Positions 48,324 to 60,833 of a stretch of DNA of 64,000 bases are shown one piece after another. Source of the stretch: Malus domestica (Eukaryota; Streptophyta; Magnoliopsida; Rosales; Rosaceae). The notes under the pieces were generated by a model. That model saw only the letters and a program-made list of their open reading frames with translations, was not told the DNA's origin and did not search any database. Numbering within the stretch: the stretch's first letter is position 1; each line of letters begins with the position of its first letter. The stretch covers positions 2,471,001 to 2,535,000 of the forward strand of contig NC_091664.1 in NCBI RefSeq assembly GCF_042453785.1. The letters run 5' to 3'. A program made the position numbers and the translations under genes.

Positions 48324-48891
48324 AATCATTTTTTGCAACTTTTGCTAAATAGTTTGAGAAATAATTGACTAGTATTCAACACCAACTTAATTAATAGGAT
48401 TCAAAGACTTCCAAGCAGCACAATATCCAACTCGCTCGCCACCTGTCTAAATTATTGCAAGGACTTCGCTATCGTTTGTACCATAAAGAAGTCTTTGCCT
48501 TACTTCTTTGACGGTAAATAATATTCGGACATTCTTTTTATCTTTTTGCATACTGTTATTTATTTATTTATTTTTATTGATTCTCATTTTATTGATTTAT
48601 TTTAAGATTATATATGAATAAGATTGTGCAGAAGAGAAAACGGATGTGTGAAATTTACTTTTTTGTGAATCGTCACCATCACAAATAAGTGTCGTATTCA
48701 CATTCTTTTGAATCGAACTTGAGATTTTCTACAACTAAATATAGACAACTACCGCTAAACCAAACACTAGTTGGTTGAAAGAAAAATTAGTTTGAGAGAT
48801 TAATCCAACATGCAAATCACCCACCCCTTATAATCTAGTAGGTTAAATCATTTTAAGCATTTTTTTGTTTCTTTCACAAAGTAGTATAAAT

Positions 48892-49212
48892 TCCTACTCA
48901 AAACTGTTAGTTGCTGATTTATAGAATTTCGTGCTTATAATCAGAACCGTTCATACTATAAATTACTCTATGAAGATCGTCTCAACGAACAATCAATTAA
49001 ACTAAGTTCGTTTAGTCATCGAACTGTATAAAAACATACGAACAAAATTGATAAAAGCATTGCTAACCTTCTATGCATTTGCTACAATAAATTGACTAAA
49101 CGATCTTAATGTAATTCATTTTCTACAGAGATAATCTTTATGTGTAATCCATAATATGAACGGTTCTGATTATAATTACAAAACTATGTAATTTGAATAT
49201 AGTTTTGAGTAG
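48892..49212. mobile_element. ~320-bp MITE with long inverted ends
   Basis: Ends CCTACTCAAAACT ... AGTTTTGAGTAG. Further in, TTATAATCAGAACCGTTCAT on the left pairs with ATGAACGGTTCTGATTATAA on the right, and AGATCGT / ACGATCT motifs also mirror. No certain target duplication. 49213-50890 holds no recognised gene. Confidence 0.8.
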
Positions 49213-50894
49213 TCAAACATTGTCTAATTTTGTTGAAAAAATGTGAAGGTTACTCCAACCCTTACCTGGACAGCAATGACCAGGACTGGTTAATTGAATC
49301 ATTTGTTCGGATGTCACTGTCGATTGTTCGTGTCAGTCAATGTAGAGGTCGATCAATGTGAATAAAAATCCAGGCTTTGTATATTACTTTGAAAACAGTT
49401 TACCAAAAGTAATATACCCTTAATTAACGAGGTGCATCGATAGATCCATACCAAACTTTTAGGTACAAAATCCTCCACCTCCACCGTCACTTATGATAAG
49501 ATTGAGCGAGGTCATGATAAGACCGAATTCGTTAATCCATGATCTTGAATTCCATTATTTTCATACGACAGTTCATTTTTTGTGAAACGCCGAACTGGAA
49601 AGATTCACAAAAACATTTCAATCTCTTTTTAATCACCATCTTATAATTCATCAATACTAAAAATCGAATTCCGATGCAACGGTAAATCAATGAATGCTGC
49701 ATGGATTCACCGATTCCATAAGAAGACAAGTAAGAATTTTTAATTTAAAAGAAAATATGATATTTTACTTTACATGATAACAATTTAGCGTCTATACAAA
49801 TAAAATCAAGTCCTTTTAGTGTCATATAAAAAAATTGAAAGAGAGTAAATGATGTAATAATTTGTAACTTTAAAAGGGGAATGTATGTAATCGAGCATGT
49901 CACTACAACTATTGTTTTTCTTAAAAAAAAAAAAAAAAAGATTAGTTGGTGGTTTCGTCATTCATCTTTTAGGAAGCTAAAAAATTCACAGATGTATTTT
50001 AACCACTTTGTGGCCATCATCGTGTGATTCATCACATCATGAATCAAATTCAATACGTGTCATGTAAAATACGAACCCGAAATTCGTCTCATTACTACTA
50101 TTGTTAAGGTTACTTAGTAGGTAAATAATGGCTGGATTTTACTAGACAAAGAGCTAGCATATTGCAGATATCTTTTGCAAATGTTTGGAAACTGGATTTT
50201 CCAGACAGGCTTTGATTTCTTTTATTTTTTTCCTTTAAAAGGGTGACCAGTTTGTGGCGAAAACTCAAAATCACGATAATTCATCATTTTAGAAATCGAA
50301 AAAACTTGGGAAAGTATTTCAGTTTCGAGAGACAGCCTTTGATGGAAAGTTGCTTTTATCTTTGGGAGGGCATCAATCGACGTCTCAAGTTCCTCTTCTT
50401 TATTCCTTTTTTTCTTTCCACTTGTTTATCCATTTAGATTTTCTTTCCATAATTTTCTAAAGTTGTTGGGACTGTAAAGTTCTCTGTGATTCCTCAGCCA
50501 AGTCAGAACTTCACTGCTGCCAACCTGGGCCACCGGTGTTCCTTAATTTCATTGCTAATTAAAAATAATCAAACTTTGAATAAAAATAAAATAAATAAAC
50601 ATGTAGGAATTAAGAAAATAACAATCTACTTGTTTGGTTTGATTTTCTGGCCAGTGAATTCCAAAGCTCTCAAAGGACTTTATGCTGCAGCTAAGAAATA
50701 CATTAATTTATTTATCTTATGTTGGATTAAGTACATTTTCTGCCATCAAACTTTTAGGGTCTGGTTTTAATTTTCTCACTTTACACTCTAATCTTTTAAT
50801 ATTTAACCAATTTTACTTTATACCTTATCTTAGGTTAATCGTCTAGTTAACCGTTATTATTAAGAGAAATGATTTAAAGAAGCGGGGAGGAGAA

Positions 50895-51090
50895 CCATCA
50901 CGGGATAACCTAGTGGTTGAGAACAAATTTCAGACCTGTATTCCACGTGGGACGTCTTGGGTTCGATTCTTAACGTTGGTGAATCGCATGATGGTGGCCA
51001 GGGAAGACTGAAATGCCTTTGTGAGTTTTTAAGGCCTTGAAAAGATGGACTGATGTGGCGAAGTCACCAACCGATCATTTTTTAAAAGAA
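50895..51090 (+). mobile_element. tRNA-derived SINE
   Basis: A-box-like GGATAACCTAGTGGTTGAG (about 50902-50920) and B-box GGTTCGATTC (50960-50969) about 50 bp apart, as in a Pol III promoter. A tRNA-unrelated body and a T/A-rich tail near 51079-51093 follow. Ends are approximate; no target duplication found. Confidence 0.6.
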
Positions 51091-52185
51091 AAGGTAGAAA
51101 AAGGGAGTTTCTTAAGGTATAATGTGATAGTAAGAGAATAACCTGCAAAGTCACTCACAACAGAATGAGTCTCGTGTAACGTATTGTCACGTTAGGACTT
51201 AACGATTAATAAGACAACATCCCTTAAGACAAAAAATAATTCTTAATCATGAGTTGGACTTAAGACACCATCTGTCCCTACTTAACAGCTGTTAGGCCAC
51301 AAGTTACGCAATATAAGTAATTTTAACAATCATAATAAGATTATTATATAACAATTCCGTTAAAATTGTGGGCCCCGTCATCAAATTATCTCCTTTCCAG
51401 TTTCCAGCACACAAATGAAAGCAACCCTGAGAGAGAAGATGGGTAGGGGCAAATGCAAGACAGAGAGATCAGGCATTCTCCAATCCTATTGGTTGTTGAA
51501 ATGGTGGTTCCTAGCCCTTGCTTTTTCACTTTTTCATTTTTCAATCCATTTTCCCATCAACCAAACAGGGCATAAGATTCTCCCAACAAAAGGAAAATTA
51601 CAAAGAATTTACACACAAAATAACATGAACTATGAAACACAATGATAAATGATTTCCGCACACTATGTTTTTTCTTGTGCGCACTTCTTGCGCTTGTTTC
51701 TGTTTGTTAATTCTTCTTTGAGTATTCAATTTAATAGCCGAAAATAAACAGAAATGTGCAGAGAGAGAAAATGCGTCTTGGAAATCACTTCCCGAACAGA
51801 ATACCAGTAATAATATTTATCAAATGGTAAGTTTTTACCCCTCCAACACTCATGCTACCGTGCTACATAATCTGAAAAATTGGTCTTATAGAATTGTTGC
51901 AATTAGTACTAGAATTTACATCAAAGTGGAATTCTCCAAAAGAATGAGTTGCTGAATCAATCTGCCAATCATGTTGAAAAGAAGAAACTGTTATTTTCCT
52001 CCAGGGGCTAAAGATCCACTCAAACTGGAACTGCTCTGTATATACAGTTAATTCTGTTGATTAAAGCTCTACTTTCATCTGAGCTGAAGCCCCTGAGCCT
52101 GCAGATAACACAAAATGATGGATTAAACGTTGAAACATTCGATCCCGACGATCTGACGATTGCAGGTTATCTTATAAAAGTTTAC
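51091..52185. other. Intergenic and 3' flank of the bHLH gene
   Basis: AT-rich, no other gene recognised. The part near 52185 is presumably bHLH 3' UTR. Confidence 0.5.
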
Positions 52186-54420
52186 TTAATTACCATGAAA
52201 ACTCTCCTGCTGAATCTGGCCAAAACCCATCTGCACCACGCTTTGGAGGTCATCCTCGAACAATGTTGGCATCTGGAATATGAATTTTTTTGAGTAAGCC
52301 TTGAGAAAACGAAAGCGAAGTAAAACTATTTCATAAAGATTTACTGAGCCAAGTTTTTTCGGTTAATTACTTGAGATGCTGCTTCACCAAATCTGTCAAA
52401 AGCAGGCAATTGCATGCCGTGACTTTGACGCAGTGCGGAGTTTAGAGGGTTTGCTGGAAATTGTGTGTCTGTCGCACTAGAGATGCCGCTGCTATGTAAA
52501 GGCGGCAGTTGCTGGGGCTGGTATCCGAAAGGGAATGAAGGCACAGAAGAATCTAACTGGTAAAGCGCATTTTGTAAAGATCCACGAGACTGAATGATCT
52601 GAAATTTGCGTTGGAATATATAAAGTTAAAGTTGGTAACTACTGGCAAATGCATCAGGATTCGGGATCAATTCCATGTAGCAAAATAGTTGAAAAATCGG
52701 TAACTTACATCCTTTGACAGAAGAGCCTCCATGTTCAACTCCATCCTCGGATTCACAGTTGACAACTTCATAGAAAGAAACTGAACCAACAAAAATTCAA
52801 CCAACACAATTTAGCAACAAAACTAAGTGTTGCGATCGCAAAGTAGGAAAGGTTGAACACTGAGACGATCTGAATTTACCTCAACCTGGCACTGCAACGA
52901 CTGCACGTAGTTTATAATTTCATCTAGCATCACTGCTTTCCCGGTCACCTGACATTTTTTTTCATTCATTGTTCAATTTAGTACTAATTCTCATTGTTTT
53001 CGACATCAGTTTCAGAACGAGTAATTAAATCACTTAATTAAACTCAAATATGAATAATTTAGGTACCTTGTTGCAACCAGGAACAAGATCTTGAAGAAAC
53101 TTCATCCTTTCGCTAATTTTCTCTCTTCGAACCTGACCAGGTAACGATGATAAACAGGATTTAGCAACAAAAACTTTAATCCAAAACCAAATTCCAAAAC
53201 AAAAAAAAAAAACACAAATCCACAGAACAGAGCATTGAATTTAAACATACCCTTTCTGCAAGACTATGGCTATCAGTGGCTTGACCCCTTCTGGCTCTGA
53301 CATGGATGTAGTCCTTTGGAGCCTCAGGAGTCTCTGAATTGGCCTTTGTCTTTGCCTTTGAAGTTTCCTTTTCTTTCCCAGAAGCTTCATCATTTTTGCT
53401 TTTCTTGGCATTTGGTTCTTCTTTTTCTGCCACAACCTGCAGAAAAGTAGGTTCACTCATTATTTTTACAGTTTTACAAACAAACAATTCTCTACAGAAA
53501 TTGGAAAAAAAAAAAAAAAAAGGGCAAAAAATTGGACAATTGGTGACAGAATTTAAAGTAATTACCTTGGCATCTTTGACAGGGTGAGATGAAGAGGAAT
53601 CTTTGGCTTTTCCTCTTGCAGCAGATTTTCTTTTCCTTGAATTGGTAACTATTTCAGCTTTCATACTCAAATCCCCACCTGGGATCTGCTGAGAAACTGA
53701 TGATCCCTCCCTGGAATCACCCAACTCACCATTTTCCGGCGTGGAGGCCCTCGAAAACCGGCTGATGAACTTCTTATCAGGAGCTGAATTCCCATCAAGG
53801 GGAGAGCTTTTGTTGGTTTCTTGAACAGCAAGTTGAGATCCAGCAGCAACTTTCAGTGATTGGTTGCTGGAAACTCTCGAAAGCTTGCCAGAGTCAATCC
53901 TTGCCATTGATCTGTAGGCCAATTCAGCTTCATTCAAGTTGAATTGGCCACCAAAATTGCCACCACCACCACCACCGAAGCAGGAAAATCTTGCAGCCCT
54001 CTCAACAAATCCAGGGTCTGCCTGAAATTGAGCCAAATTTTCAATTGGCAGACTGCCTCTCTGTGAAGAGTTCAATGGGGTGCTATAACATGAAGTGTTA
54101 GTACTACTGTTGTTGTAGTTGCTAGAAATGTATGAGTGTGGAGATATTTCTCCTGAATTGGAAATGCTTCCTAATCTTCCAATTAGTTCTCTAATCATAT
54201 CTCCTCCCTCGCCGCCGTTCCCCGCGGCGGCGATGGGGGAAGAGACAATGGAGCTCAAGGCAGACTCAAAAGGATCGGTCTGATCCAAGGAATTGTCCCA
54301 ATTGGCATTAAAAAAGGAATTGGGAAGTTGCTGGGGAGCACAATTGAGCTCATTGGACTGCATTTCCATGGAAAAACCTGAAGGGTTCCAAGTGGGTTTG
54401 GCTAGGCTGTCCTTTTCCAT
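52186..54420 (-). CDS. bHLH transcription factor (bHLH49/62/74/78, CIB-like group)
   Basis: Nuclear DNA-binding dimer-forming regulator. Seven exons on the minus strand: 53566-54420, 53251-53436, 53067-53132, 52880-52948, 52709-52780, 52371-52598 and 52186-52272; 1,563 nt, 520 residues, all in phase with GT-AG introns. The N-terminal half is Ser/Asn/Gly-rich with the group motif [17 protein letters not shown] Lys/Glu-rich nuclear-localisation stretch leads to [21 protein letters not shown]. The basic region has His342, Glu346 and Arg350, the H-E-R pattern that binds G-box (CACGTG) DNA. The helix-loop-helix runs to about residue 400 ([23 protein letters not shown]). The short exons inside the bHLH domain match the usual intron positions of this group. 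The C-terminus ends in a conserved [13 protein letters not shown] motif. Growth or photoperiod roles of relatives are family knowledge, not shown here. Confidence 0.93.
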
Positions 54421-54790
54421 GGAATCAAAGAGGGTTATGGAGCTGAATCCAAGAAAAAAGTGAAGATCCAGGTGAGAAAGTAGGGAGTGGGAAAGAAAAC
54501 CCAGAAATTTCTTGGGAAAATATTCAAGTGGGTGGCTTTGTTTGAGTACAAATAAGGAAGGAGAGAGGTTGGAACTGTGGTTGCTGCTATCAGAAGGACA
54601 GGGAATGAGAGCTTAAAATGTGGAGGAAAAAGGAAAAGGAGAGCTTAAAAGAAGGTGGGGAGTGAAAAGAGAGCCAACAGAGGAAGAGAGCGAGAGAGAG
54701 AGAAGGGGTGGGGGGGAGGGGGAGATGAGGAAAGTGGAGATGAAGCAAGGCACATAAAAGAAAGGAAATTTCTGTTTGACCTTTCAAACA
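54421..54790 (-). promoter_or_regulatory. bHLH 5' UTR/promoter with GA repeat
   Basis: Contains a (GA)n-type run at about 54676-54705 and G-rich purine tracts on the plus strand (C/T-rich in the transcript sense), a common feature of plant 5' UTRs. No clear TATA box was picked out. Confidence 0.4.
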
Positions 54791-57700
54791 TTTAGTAAAA
54801 CAATGAGATATTTATAATCATTTTATTTATCATTTTTCTAGTCCATACGTATGTGATGAAAATATGCTAATGTTGAGACGGGAATTGACAGTTTTTTACA
54901 AGTTTGCGGAAGAGGGAGTGAGCATGAGGAATCGGCCAATTATAATGTATTTATAATATTTATACGATGTATTTATAGTTACAACCGTGTATCAGTCGGT
55001 GGACCGTTGAATGGGTGGGAATGCAATGACATCAAGACCTCACTCAAGTCTCAACGAAAGAGAAAGGTCTCAATCTTTTTTTTTTTTTTTTGGATCTAAA
55101 CAGTTTGATAATTTTTTATTTTTTTTAATCTAAACAGTTTGATAATTTATTTTCAAAGTTGTGATCCATAAGTCAAGACCTTTCGAAATCATATTTTACA
55201 CTTTACTTGTTAAAATGTCAATAAAGCTTTGCAACCGACATACATCATTAAGAATTTAAGGAAATCTCATTTATCAAGTGCAAAACTAAAAGTATATGGT
55301 AGAATAACATTGTAGAAGTGTATTTTGATAGACAATGTTGTTAGACTGTTAATCTAACTATTGATCATAATAGTATTTTTTTTTTTCCAAAAATTTAGTC
55401 TTAATTAGTGGCGGAGCAACTAAGGAAACAAAATGGTTCTTGGCCCATTCTGCCTTTTTTTTTGCTAGTATAACAGTGATGATGTTACATATAAGTCTAA
55501 TACCTTAAAATTCAAGTGTGTTCTCAATCCAAAATTTGTTCCGTTCCAGGCCAGACCTCTTTTCTCTCCATCCCTCTTATTGTGGTGCAGTCTTTACTTC
55601 CCCTTCTTATTATTTCAACTTTTCTTTGGCTTTAAGTTATATTTTTAAAAAAAAATTCTTGCTTTTTTTACCTCATGTTTGAGTTTATGGGATTATACAA
55701 TGTTTTCAGTTCCATCTATTGAGTTTAGGTATTTCAATTTTTATGTAAATCACTCCAATCTCTCATGAGTTCAAATTACCTATATATATGTGTGTGTGTG
55801 AGAGAGAGATCCCCTATACAAGAAATTTATGTCTCTAATCTTAATAGAAGTTGTAATTCGAATACGCCAACGTTTTACACAATATTTTATAATATAAACA
55901 CATACTTACTAAACAAATCACTGTCACTCTGTCACTGTTTGTTGGTGTTAATCATCAATGATTAATGCACCTAGGATTTGTTTAATCTTTCTCATGGATT
56001 CATAGTTAAAGACTAAGCTATGTAATTAGTGGAATATTAATTCATTATAATTTAACTGATCTTTCACTTTTTAACCTTCATTTGCCAAAGTGGTGGGACC
56101 TCTTTGGGTTTGTGTTGTGCATGTGGATTCGTAGTGGGTAATGTGGACAAAACCTTTGCACAGATCTACTTGTCCAAAAGTTATTGAACAAACAATCTGA
56201 ACTACTTAAATTGAATTTGACGATTTCTATTGATTTATTTTGCTGGCCTATCTCATATAAATCATGGGTTCCGATCTCTCACAAATCAAGAACTCAAATT
56301 TCCTAATTCTTAAGCTTCTAACATTAAGGTCCAGAAATGATCTAAATTCGGGTGATATGTGGAGATCAAGACAAATATTAATAAACTTTTTAACTTAATT
56401 TTTTTCTGGGTGGAATATTTTTTCAAATCCAGTTTTAACGACTTGTGTGTGGTCCACATTTAAGGAATTTATTCTCCCCCAACCCCTTTTCATTCTGTTC
56501 AGAATTATTTCTATCCAACTTGAGTTAAAATCAAGGGTGCTGGATGGAGTGGGCCAGACAAGATACAGCCCACCAACTCCTTATACGGCCCAACAAACTA
56601 ACAGATCAGTACTGTACAAAAGATCAGATTTTTTTTCCATTTTTTTATATTAAGAGGATGATGACCACTTGCATTACGACGATGTGAGAAATCTTAAGTT
56701 CGATCGGCATGAAAAGCGAGCTTAATATTAAATTATTATTAGCCCACCGTATAACTTAGAGAAACGCTCCATATCCATCATCGTTGTATCTCTTCACTAA
56801 TAAACTTTTTAGGTCTGCATAGCCCACCTCTAGCATTACAGATATTGCCCCAACTTACCACTTATTGCTAGATGTTCCTTTTTATCACAAGAGGCTTTAG
56901 TGACAGTAAAGATGGGATTCCCATATATAAGTTGTATATTATTTTGTTATTTGTCCGATGTGTATAATTTATGTGGCACCACTATATTGGATTTGTGAGC
57001 CCCACATATGTACCACATCTAATAAAATAATTGACGAAACATAAACAGAAGAATCAAATTGATATGCGGATGTGAATGTTAGTGACAATATTGTGCGATT
57101 TTGAAAGTGAAATATTTGCGATATAATTTTTTTTTTTAAATAACTGAATGACAAACAAAGCATTTTTGCCATTTTTTGCAAGATTGTAAGGGAATTTACA
57201 AAACACTACTCGAAAAATTAAGGTATTATATAGTTCAAATTTTATTAAAATATAATAAACTTTAGTTTGAAAAAAAACATTATAAGTTTTATGTTATAGT
57301 TGCCTAGTGTTCACAAGATTTAAATTTGAAGTCTTCCCTACAAAGTAACTTATGGGTAACCCTTTCGTTTTCATTTTTTAGTTTTTATTTTATTGAAAAT
57401 TGAAAACTCATTTAGTATTTACTTTCAATTTTTTAGCTGTCTTCACTCAAATGTAGTTGTCTCTATTGTGCCCGAGGAGATGTCAAATTTAACTCATCTC
57501 AATGCGAGAGGACGATATAATTTGTAATGAGTTCGTTACCTAATTATGACTTACCAATTATTGCGATGTAGCTTTGTTATGAAACATCAAGATTAAACAT
57601 TACACTATCATATCTAAGGGACTTGACTAAAAAAAAACAATCAAACTAAGACATATCGTACCATACATGATGCAACATAATTAAACCGTTTAGATCCTCA

Positions 57701-58062
57701 TTTTATGAATTTATATATGGATCTCAACTAATGTTTCCAAAAGTAAAAACTATGAAAAGAAAATCTGTGTAATCCGCGCAAATTTTTAATATTGAATAAT
57801 AGTTAATCATTGATAAGGGTGTTTTAAAAACTCAGGTTGCTTCATTTTTTAAAACTCAGGTTGCTTCATTTTTTATTTTTTATTTTTTATTTTATCAACA
57901 AGTTGCTTCATATTTAAAGTTTCACTCAGTTCACAAATCATTAAAAAAAATAAAGTTTGATTAAACCACACATAACCATATGTATAATTAAAGATGCTAA
58001 AATTAGTCAACCGACGGATCTTTGCACCCAATCCCAAAACGATACTCTTATTATTCTTTTGT
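54791..58062. other. AT-rich intergenic DNA
   Basis: No gene recognised. Includes poly(T) near 55078 followed by a direct repeat of TCTAAACAGTTTGATAATTT (about 55096 and 55129), a short (TG)n near 55788, and a fragment at about 56960-57130 related to the 31-32 kb inverted-repeat element. Confidence 0.5.
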
Positions 58063-58090
58063 CAAAAAAAAAAAAAAAAAAAAAAAAAAA
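58063..58090. repeat. Poly(A) tract
   Basis: An uninterrupted run of about 27 A; length is uncertain in any assembly. Confidence 0.85.
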
Positions 58091-58433
58091 CCTACTCTTT
58101 GCTCAACTTGTCGTGGTAAAAAAGCATGCATGCAAGTATACATACGTAAATGAATTAATAAAGTCAGGATTTAGTTGATTGAATTGATAATGTCGTTTTC
58201 TTTCTTAAATTAAGGCTTAGGTTCGAATTTCGTTACTATCAAATCTTTTTAGTTAGTAATTTGTAAAAACTAAAAGAGAGACTAAAATCTCTCTATAAGT
58301 TCTCAAATAAACTTATAGTATGTCATTGCTCTCGAATGGATAGTCTCCCTTCCCCTAAAATTTTATTTACCAATAAAAGAAAGTCAAGGTTTAATCAACT
58401 TACTATAGAAATTAATATTACAACTGTTATATC

Positions 58434-58453
58434 TCACACACACACACACACAC

Positions 58454-58487
<34 letters not shown>
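58434..58487. repeat. Compound (CA)n(TA)n microsatellite
   Basis: (CA)~10 then (TA)~14, about 50 bp. Other short tracts nearby: (CT)n at 58955-58976 and (AC)n at 59411-59435. A telomere-like TTAGGGTTAGGG occurs near 59474. Confidence 0.9.
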
Positions 58488-58489
<2 letters not shown>

Positions 58490-59954
58490 TTGATAGGCAT
58501 CTACCAATTCTTGTGAACATATCAAAAGTTTATGCCTGCATAAGTCGGCAACTACTATTATTTGTAGAGACTTATCGAGAGTGGATGTAGGATACTGTAC
58601 AGTAATGTTGAAGGTGGCCAAGACTTTTCAACTAAAGTATTTCATCAAGCACATGATGCGCACAATATAGTTGCACCCAAGAAGCAAAAAGGAAAGACAA
58701 ATATGATAGAAGAAATAGAAGAAGTAGGAGAAAGATGTAATTTAGTTTGCCTTAGTTGTTTATAGGAGTCAAATACACTACGCAAACAAATATATATATG
58801 AAGTTTTTAAAGTTGTTAGAATTAATTAAGGACAATCAATGACATTATGCTGGCTCCGCCTTTGTATATATGCCGCCCACCCTATAGGATATATACCTAC
58901 TGTATCGGACCTTGAAGCTACATCCCGGCCGCCCACCATTCCATCAGTCGACTATCCTCTCTCTCTCTCTCTCTCTTAAGTCTCTCTGTGGGTGTAAACA
59001 CCAAACCGTGTGTTGTGTCCAAATTTTCAAAACTTGATATGAAAAAATAAGAAAGATGCCTCTGCAGTGTGTCGGCGAATATAAATTCATGCAATGCAGA
59101 GCCTTCTCTTTGATATAACGTGACCTTCAATCATTGATGCACACATTCATATGCACCTCCCTCCTCCATAATATACAGTTTTATATTCTCAGAGAAACGT
59201 GTGTCGGTTTCTGATTGGCTCCTGGGGCACGATGGTGCAAGTTCATTAGACTATATAATTTGTTAAATTATTTTATCCCTTAATTAAATAACAAGTAATA
59301 TATAAGTTAACAGTTAGCTAGCAGTTGTTTTAGCTTTTGTGCTTTATTTACGTCGTTTTACAAAGATACAAGTAACTGAGTCTTCCAATCCAATCAAGCT
59401 TTGAAGGAATCAACACACACACACACACACACACAAACTTATACTGCAAGGGAGGAGGGGTGGTTAGGTTAAAGTTAGGGTTAGGGTTTGATCGATAATT
59501 AAGCTTAGCACTTTGATTATAATATGAGTAATGATAGGGAAATTAAATTTGTAGACAAAATTTTGAAAATTAAAGGACATGAAAGTTTATGATTTATTTA
59601 TTACTTATATGTTGATAAATGTATGTACTTATTCTTATTAGTGATACATCATTTAGTTTGCAAATTTAGTATTCCTAGCATTACCATTATAATATCGGTT
59701 GCCTCGTAAACTTTTTATTTATTTATTAAGTTTGAAGCAGTTTGTGTTTTTACATTATTTTTATGACAATTTAGTTTGTTTTTTCAATTCGTTGGTAGGT
59801 TTGCTTTTCTTGGAAGAGGGGTCAATATTCGTTTTCAAGGAAGCTAGCTAGTTGATGATCTATTGTCGGCCGAAAAAGAAAAATGCAAAGGAAATTTTCC
59901 TAAGACTTTTTATAGATTTTTTGATACCTTACAGAAAGTTTATGGAGAATTTCA

Positions 59955-60320
59955 CTTTTAATAAAGTCCTCTTAGAACTTCTCTAACAAAAATTAAGTAC
60001 TCAGTATTGAGAATGAATCATACGTTGATGAGAAGAGCGATCTTACCTAGGCTTATAAGTAAGTTGGGCTACTCCTATATTGTCAATTGCTTTTATGGTG
60101 GAACCCCAACTTTCTTCATGGTACAATAGCAGGTTGTCCAACGTGTGAAGCCAAATGGCCACACTCGCTCCACGTCATCCCGTTGTGTTATCCACGTGTT
60201 AGGCTTGAAAATTCGTCACATGTGAAAGAGTTTGTTGAAGATGATTCTCACATTAATAAGAGGATGGACTTTACATTGGCTATAAATTAAGTTGGCTACT
60301 CCTTATATTGCCAAGCATTG
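59955..60320 (+). mobile_element. LTR retrotransposon remnant, possibly TRIM-like
   Basis: An LTR-like 3' end (GGTGGAACCCCAACTTTCTTCA, ending CA at 60118) is followed directly by TGGTACAATAGCAGG, resembling the TGGTATCAGAGC primer-binding site. About 80 bp on, a new LTR-like start TGTTAGGCTTGAAAATTCG appears at 60197. Both sides share AAGTTGGGCTACTCCTATAT-type text (about 60061 and 60284). So two partial LTRs seem to enclose only ~80 bp. Boundaries and family are uncertain. 60321-60680 shows nothing clear. Confidence 0.5.
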
Positions 60321-60833
60321 CCAAATTATTTTGAGAGTCAAGTAGGTTATTGAAATTTCAAGTTCTCCCTTGTTGAGTGGGACAATTTTTGGGTTAAGGA
60401 ATGGAAGCCTACGTTACGGGTTTAACAAAGAGCCTAGCCCACAGCATAGCTACAGTCAGAATTGGGCCTTGCCCAGTTGATCAAAAGAGTGGCAATTCAG
60501 CTTCTGAAGGCCCAAATTTTATTTTTTACTTTGATAGGAATTCTATTTCCTTTTTGTCGAAAATTAATATAACGTAGTAGAATAATATAATTGTTTTATT
60601 TTTTATTTTTTTTACAAATGATATTATCTACTCTAGAGGAATGAGGAGTAGAGAGTTTAAATTTAGAAGAGTGTTAAAATTTTAGAGTCTATTTGGTACT
60701 CTACTTGAATCCAACTTTTTTAACTCAAACACTTTTTAAGTTTAAGACTTTAAAAACTTGTTTGGTAAGACTATTTCAAAATACTGAATTCAAATACTTT
60801 TTTTTTATCTCTTCTATCACAACAAAAAATTTA

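Noticed and set aside
59470..59492. Interstitial telomere repeat
   Set aside because: Only about two TTAGGG-type units; plant telomeres are TTTAGGG, and so short a match is expected by chance.
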